A DNA stretch of 49,717 bases from Natrialbaceae archaeon (GTDB lineage Archaea; Halobacteriota; Halobacteria; Halobacteriales; Natrialbaceae), in contig PWMF01000046.1 in the NCBI GenBank assembly GCA_003559215.1, forward strand, positions 1-49,717. The letters run 5' to 3'. Position numbers and translations under genes: made by a program. Below are positions 47,390-49,717 of this stretch, piece after piece. The notes beneath the pieces are model-generated. The model saw only the letters and a program-made list of their open reading frames with translations. It ran no database searches and had not been told where the DNA came from. Position 1 is the first letter of the stretch, and every line of letters begins with the position of its first letter.

Positions 47390-49474
47390 ATGTCCCTCGC
47401 AGACGAGAACGCCGACGAACAGAACCCGTACCTCCGGGATCCGCCGACCGACTTCGCACCGATCGAGGACCTCACGGAGGACGAAGCGAAACGGCAGGTC
47501 CAGCTGCTCCGCGAGGCCGTCCGCGAGCACGACCGCCGCTACTACGTCGAGAACGATCCCGTCGTTGCGGACCGAACGTACGACGCGCTGTTCGCGAGAC
47601 TGCAGGAGCTCGAGGACGCCTTCGACCTCGCCACCCCCGACAGCCCGACCAGAAGCGTTGGCGGCGAGCCGATCGACGAGTTCGAGACGGTCGAACACGT
47701 CACGCCGATGCTCTCGATCGAGCAAAGCGGCGAGCCGGAGGACGTGCGGGACTTCGACGATCGTGTCCGACGGGCGGTCGGCGAGGTCGACTACGTCTGC
47801 GAGCCCAAGTTCGACGGCGTCTCGATGGAGTTCGTCTACGAGGACGGCCGCCTCGAGCGGGCGGTCACCCGCGGCGACGGCCGCGAGGGCGACGACGTGA
47901 CGGCGAACGCCCGCACGATCGGTTCGGTCCCCCAGAAACTGCACGGCGACCATCCCGACTTCCTCGCCGTACGCGGCGAGGTCTACATGCCCAAGGACGC
48001 CTTCCAGGAGCACAACCGCGAACGGATCGAGCGCGGCGAGGAACCCTTCGCCAACCCGCGGAACGCCACCGCGGGGACGATCCGTCAGCTCGATCCCTCG
48101 GTGGTCGCCGATCGACCCCTCGAGGTCTTCTACTTCGACGTGCTCGAGGCCAGCGATCTCGCAGAGAGCCACCGGGAGGAGCTCGAACGCTTCCCCGAGT
48201 GGGGGCTGCGAGTAACCGAGCACGTCGAGGTCGTCGACGACATCGACGAGGCGATCGACTACCGGGATCGCATGCTCGAGGCCCGCGACGACCTCGACTA
48301 CGAGATCGACGGCACCGTCATCAAGGTCGACGACCGCGAGGCCCGCGAGGAGCTCGGGCGGACGGCTCGCCACGACCGTTACGCCTTCGCCTACAAGTTC
48401 CCGGCCCGCGCGGAGGTGACGCCGATCGCCGACGTCGCCGTCCAGATCGGACGGACGGGGCGGGTAACCCCCGTCGCGCTGCTCGAACCCGTCGACGTCG
48501 GCGGCGTCACCGTCTCGCGGGCGAGCCTGCACAATCCCGAGGAGATCGCCGAAAAGAACGTCAACGTCGGCGACACGGTTCGCGTGCAACGGGCGGGTGA
48601 CGTCATCCCCTACGTCGAGGAGGTCGTCGAGAAGGAAAGCGAGGGCCACTACGAGCTGCCCGACCACTGTCCCGTCTGTGACAGCGCCATCGAGCGCGAC
48701 GGGCCGATGGCCTTCTGTACGGGCGGCCTCGCCTGCGACGCTCAACTGCGTCGGTCGATCGAGTACTACGCCAGCGACGACGGGCTCGACCTCGAGGGAC
48801 TGGGCGAGAAGAGCGTCCGCCAGCTCGTCGACGCCGGCCTGCTCGAGTCCGTCGCGGATCTCTACGAGCTCGAGCGCGAGGAGCTCACCGCGCTCGAGGG
48901 ATGGGGTGAGCAAAGCGCCGAGAACCTGCTCGCGGAGATCGAGGCCGGCCGCGAGCCCCCGCTCGCGGAGTTCCTATCGGCGCTGGGCATCCCCCACGTC
49001 GGGCCGACCACCGCCCGGGAGCTGGCCCGCGAGTTCGGGAGCTTCGCTGCGGTTCGAGAGGCCGCCGAGGACGACCCCGAGTCGCTCGAGGGCGTCGACG
49101 ACGTCGGGGAGACCGTCGCCGAACAGATCCACGACTTCTTCGCGAGCGAGGCCAACGCGGCGGCGGTCGATGCCGTCCTCGAGCACGTCTCCCCGCAGGA
49201 GTCGGAACTGGAGTCCGGTGGTGACGAGCTCGAGGGGCTGACGTTCGTCTTTACCGGTTCGCTCGAGGATCTGACCCGGGACGAGGCTCAGGAGACCGTC
49301 GAGGCCAACGGTGCGAACGCGACGGGCAGCGTCTCGGGCAACACGGATTACCTCGTTATCGGCGACAGTCCGGGGCAGACGAAGCTCGACGACGCCGAAG
49401 GGGAGGAGGTGCCCGTCCTCAATGAGGACGAGTTCCGGGAGCTACTCGCGGAGCGGGGGATCGGACTCGAGTAG
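47390..49474 (+). CDS. ligA: NAD+-dependent DNA ligase
   Basis: 694 residues. Domain order: Ia NAD-binding (LREAVREHDRRYYVENDPVV), adenylation domain with active-site Lys in CEPKFDGVSMEFVYEDG (KxDG), RGEVYMPKDAFQEHN, GTVIKVDDREAREELGRTA, OB fold (QIGRTGRVTPVALLEPV), zinc finger (CPVCDSAIERDGPMAFCTGG and CDAQ), helix-hairpin-helix repeats (ALEGWGEQSAENLLAEIEAG, LGIPHVGPTTARELAREFG) and BRCT (EGLTFVFTGSLEDLTRDEAQ). This bacterial-type LigA is known in haloarchaea, where it works beside the ATP-dependent ligase. TATA-like aacgttaacgg lies 35 nt upstream. Confidence 0.95.
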   Translation: MSLADENADEQNPYLRDPPTDFAPIEDLTEDEAKRQVQLLREAVREHDRRYYVENDPVVADRTYDALFARLQELEDAFDLATPDSPTRSVGGEPIDEFETVEHVTPMLSIEQSGEPEDVRDFDDRVRRAVGEVDYVCEPKFDGVSMEFVYEDGRLERAVTRGDGREGDDVTANARTIGSVPQKLHGDHPDFLAVRGEVYMPKDAFQEHNRERIERGEEPFANPRNATAGTIRQLDPSVVADRPLEVFYFDVLEASDLAESHREELERFPEWGLRVTEHVEVVDDIDEAIDYRDRMLEARDDLDYEIDGTVIKVDDREAREELGRTARHDRYAFAYKFPARAEVTPIADVAVQIGRTGRVTPVALLEPVDVGGVTVSRASLHNPEEIAEKNVNVGDTVRVQRAGDVIPYVEEVVEKESEGHYELPDHCPVCDSAIERDGPMAFCTGGLACDAQLRRSIEYYASDDGLDLEGLGEKSVRQLVDAGLLESVADLYELEREELTALEGWGEQSAENLLAEIEAGREPPLAEFLSALGIPHVGPTTARELAREFGSFAAVREAAEDDPESLEGVDDVGETVAEQIHDFFASEANAAAVDAVLEHVSPQESELESGGDELEGLTFVFTGSLEDLTRDEAQETVEANGANATGSVSGNTDYLVIGDSPGQTKLDDAEGEEVPVLNEDEFRELLAERGIGLE

Positions 49475-49488
49475 CGTTACCAGTAGAG

Positions 49489-49528
49489 AGTGGCTTGGTT
49501 TTGTTATTCGGAGCTTCGTGTGAAGCTC
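49489..49528 (+). terminator. T-rich stretch and hairpin after ligA
   Basis: ggcttggttttgttattcg is T-rich and is followed by the perfect inverted repeat GAGCTTC-gtgt-GAAGCTC (49511-49528). Composition turns AT-rich here compared with ligA. Likely ligA terminator; the repeat could also be an edge of an inserted element. Confidence 0.45.
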
Positions 49529-49535
49529 GCGTTCC

Positions 49536-49691
49536 ATGCAAGTAGGTAACGGCGCAGCAATCGATTCATTCGATACCTGTCAAGAGAAGCCTGCTGAATA
49601 TAGAGGATACAGTCAGCACGCCGTTCTTGATAGACAGTGGATGAGGATGACTCCACAGATGACATATATAACAGTTCTTGGAGGTACCTGA
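49536..49691 (+). CDS. Orphan 51-residue ORF in AT-rich DNA
   Basis: Begins MQVGNGAAIDSFDTCQEKPA and continues EYRGYSQHAVLDRQWMRMTP to QMTYITVLGGT-stop. Not acidic, with AGA/ATA codons unlike the haloarchaeal core genes, so it is probably a remnant or recently acquired piece (for example a transposase fragment). No SD or TATA box of note upstream. Weak evidence for a functional gene. Confidence 0.3.
   Translation: MQVGNGAAIDSFDTCQEKPAEYRGYSQHAVLDRQWMRMTPQMTYITVLGGT
49663..49671 (+). promoter_or_regulatory. TATA-like element near the window end
   Basis: catatataa predicts a plus-strand transcript start near 49695-49700, so the next gene or RNA begins at or after the window edge. The last 20 bases (gtggttcaaacccga) are not enough to name it. 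Confidence 0.4.
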
Positions 49692-49717
49692 GGGAGCAGT
49701 TCGTGGTTCAAACCCGA

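Noticed and set aside
47084..48913. 609-codon open frame antisense to ligA
   Set aside because: Shadow frame; ligA motifs are complete on the other strand.
49695..49717. tRNA T-arm at the window end (gtggttcaaacccga)
   Set aside because: No D-arm or anticodon arm occurs within the 50 bp upstream, and a TATA element 25 bp earlier leaves no room for a tRNA body.

Overview
The window is chromosomal DNA from a halophilic archaeon (class Halobacteria, probably a Natrialba/Haloterrigena/Natrinema relative; the genus is inference). The signs are very high GC with frequent CTCGAG, strongly acidic predicted proteins, archaeal information-processing genes (two-repeat EndA, thermosome, RIO1, MC1 chromosomal protein, archaeal PheST) and promoters whose AT-rich TATA element lies about 25-35 nt before the start codon, as expected for leaderless mRNAs.

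Layout. 1-8.4 kb: tail of a MATE exporter, PH-domain membrane protein, Ski2-like helicase, then mostly minus-strand housekeeping genes (HAD phosphatase, DJ-1/PfpI protein, YbhN-like membrane protein, inositol-phosphatase family) headed by a tiny zinc-ribbon/one-TM gene pair whose zinc-ribbon frame is broken by an in-frame TGA. 8.7-15.1 kb: large membrane protein, MazG-like protein, HD hydrolase, P-loop kinase and a phosphonate/phosphate-type ABC importer (phnD-phnC-phnE). 15.1-25.8 kb: RNA and translation genes (HD protein, NucS-N/zinc-ribbon protein, endA, ogt, trpS, pheS-pheT), an AbrB-like protein, MC1 and pheA. 25.9-30.7 kb: an accessory-looking, locally AT-richer island with two ABC-2 transporters, a CPBP membrane protease and a 25-codon peptide gene. 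30.8-40.1 kb: peroxiredoxin, Hsp20, bacterial-type leuS, DUF2071 protein, sugar porter, ornithine-cyclodeaminase-family enzyme, thermosome. 40.3-49.7 kb: KH protein, a decayed PAC2 gene, a membrane protein, phosphoesterase, second trpS, RIO1 kinase, a ferredoxin/SBP56/ferredoxin operon, NAD-dependent ligA and an AT-rich tail with a 51-codon orphan ORF.

Most notable. Two aminoacyl-tRNA synthetase loci are preceded by short, apparently leaderless peptide ORFs rich in the cognate amino acid. One is a 26-codon ORF ending in GFGFFFAR before pheST, followed by two mutually exclusive perfect hairpins. The other is a 25-codon ORF with VWRWH before the second trpS, with its Trp codons in a stem-loop. 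This is the layout of bacterial ribosome-mediated attenuation (E. coli pheM-pheST; the auxiliary trpRS1 of Streptomyces), here in an archaeon; I know of no established archaeal example. The first trpS has no such leader, which suggests one constitutive and one Trp-responsive enzyme. The peptide/CPBP/ABC island is a second candidate for an undescribed system.
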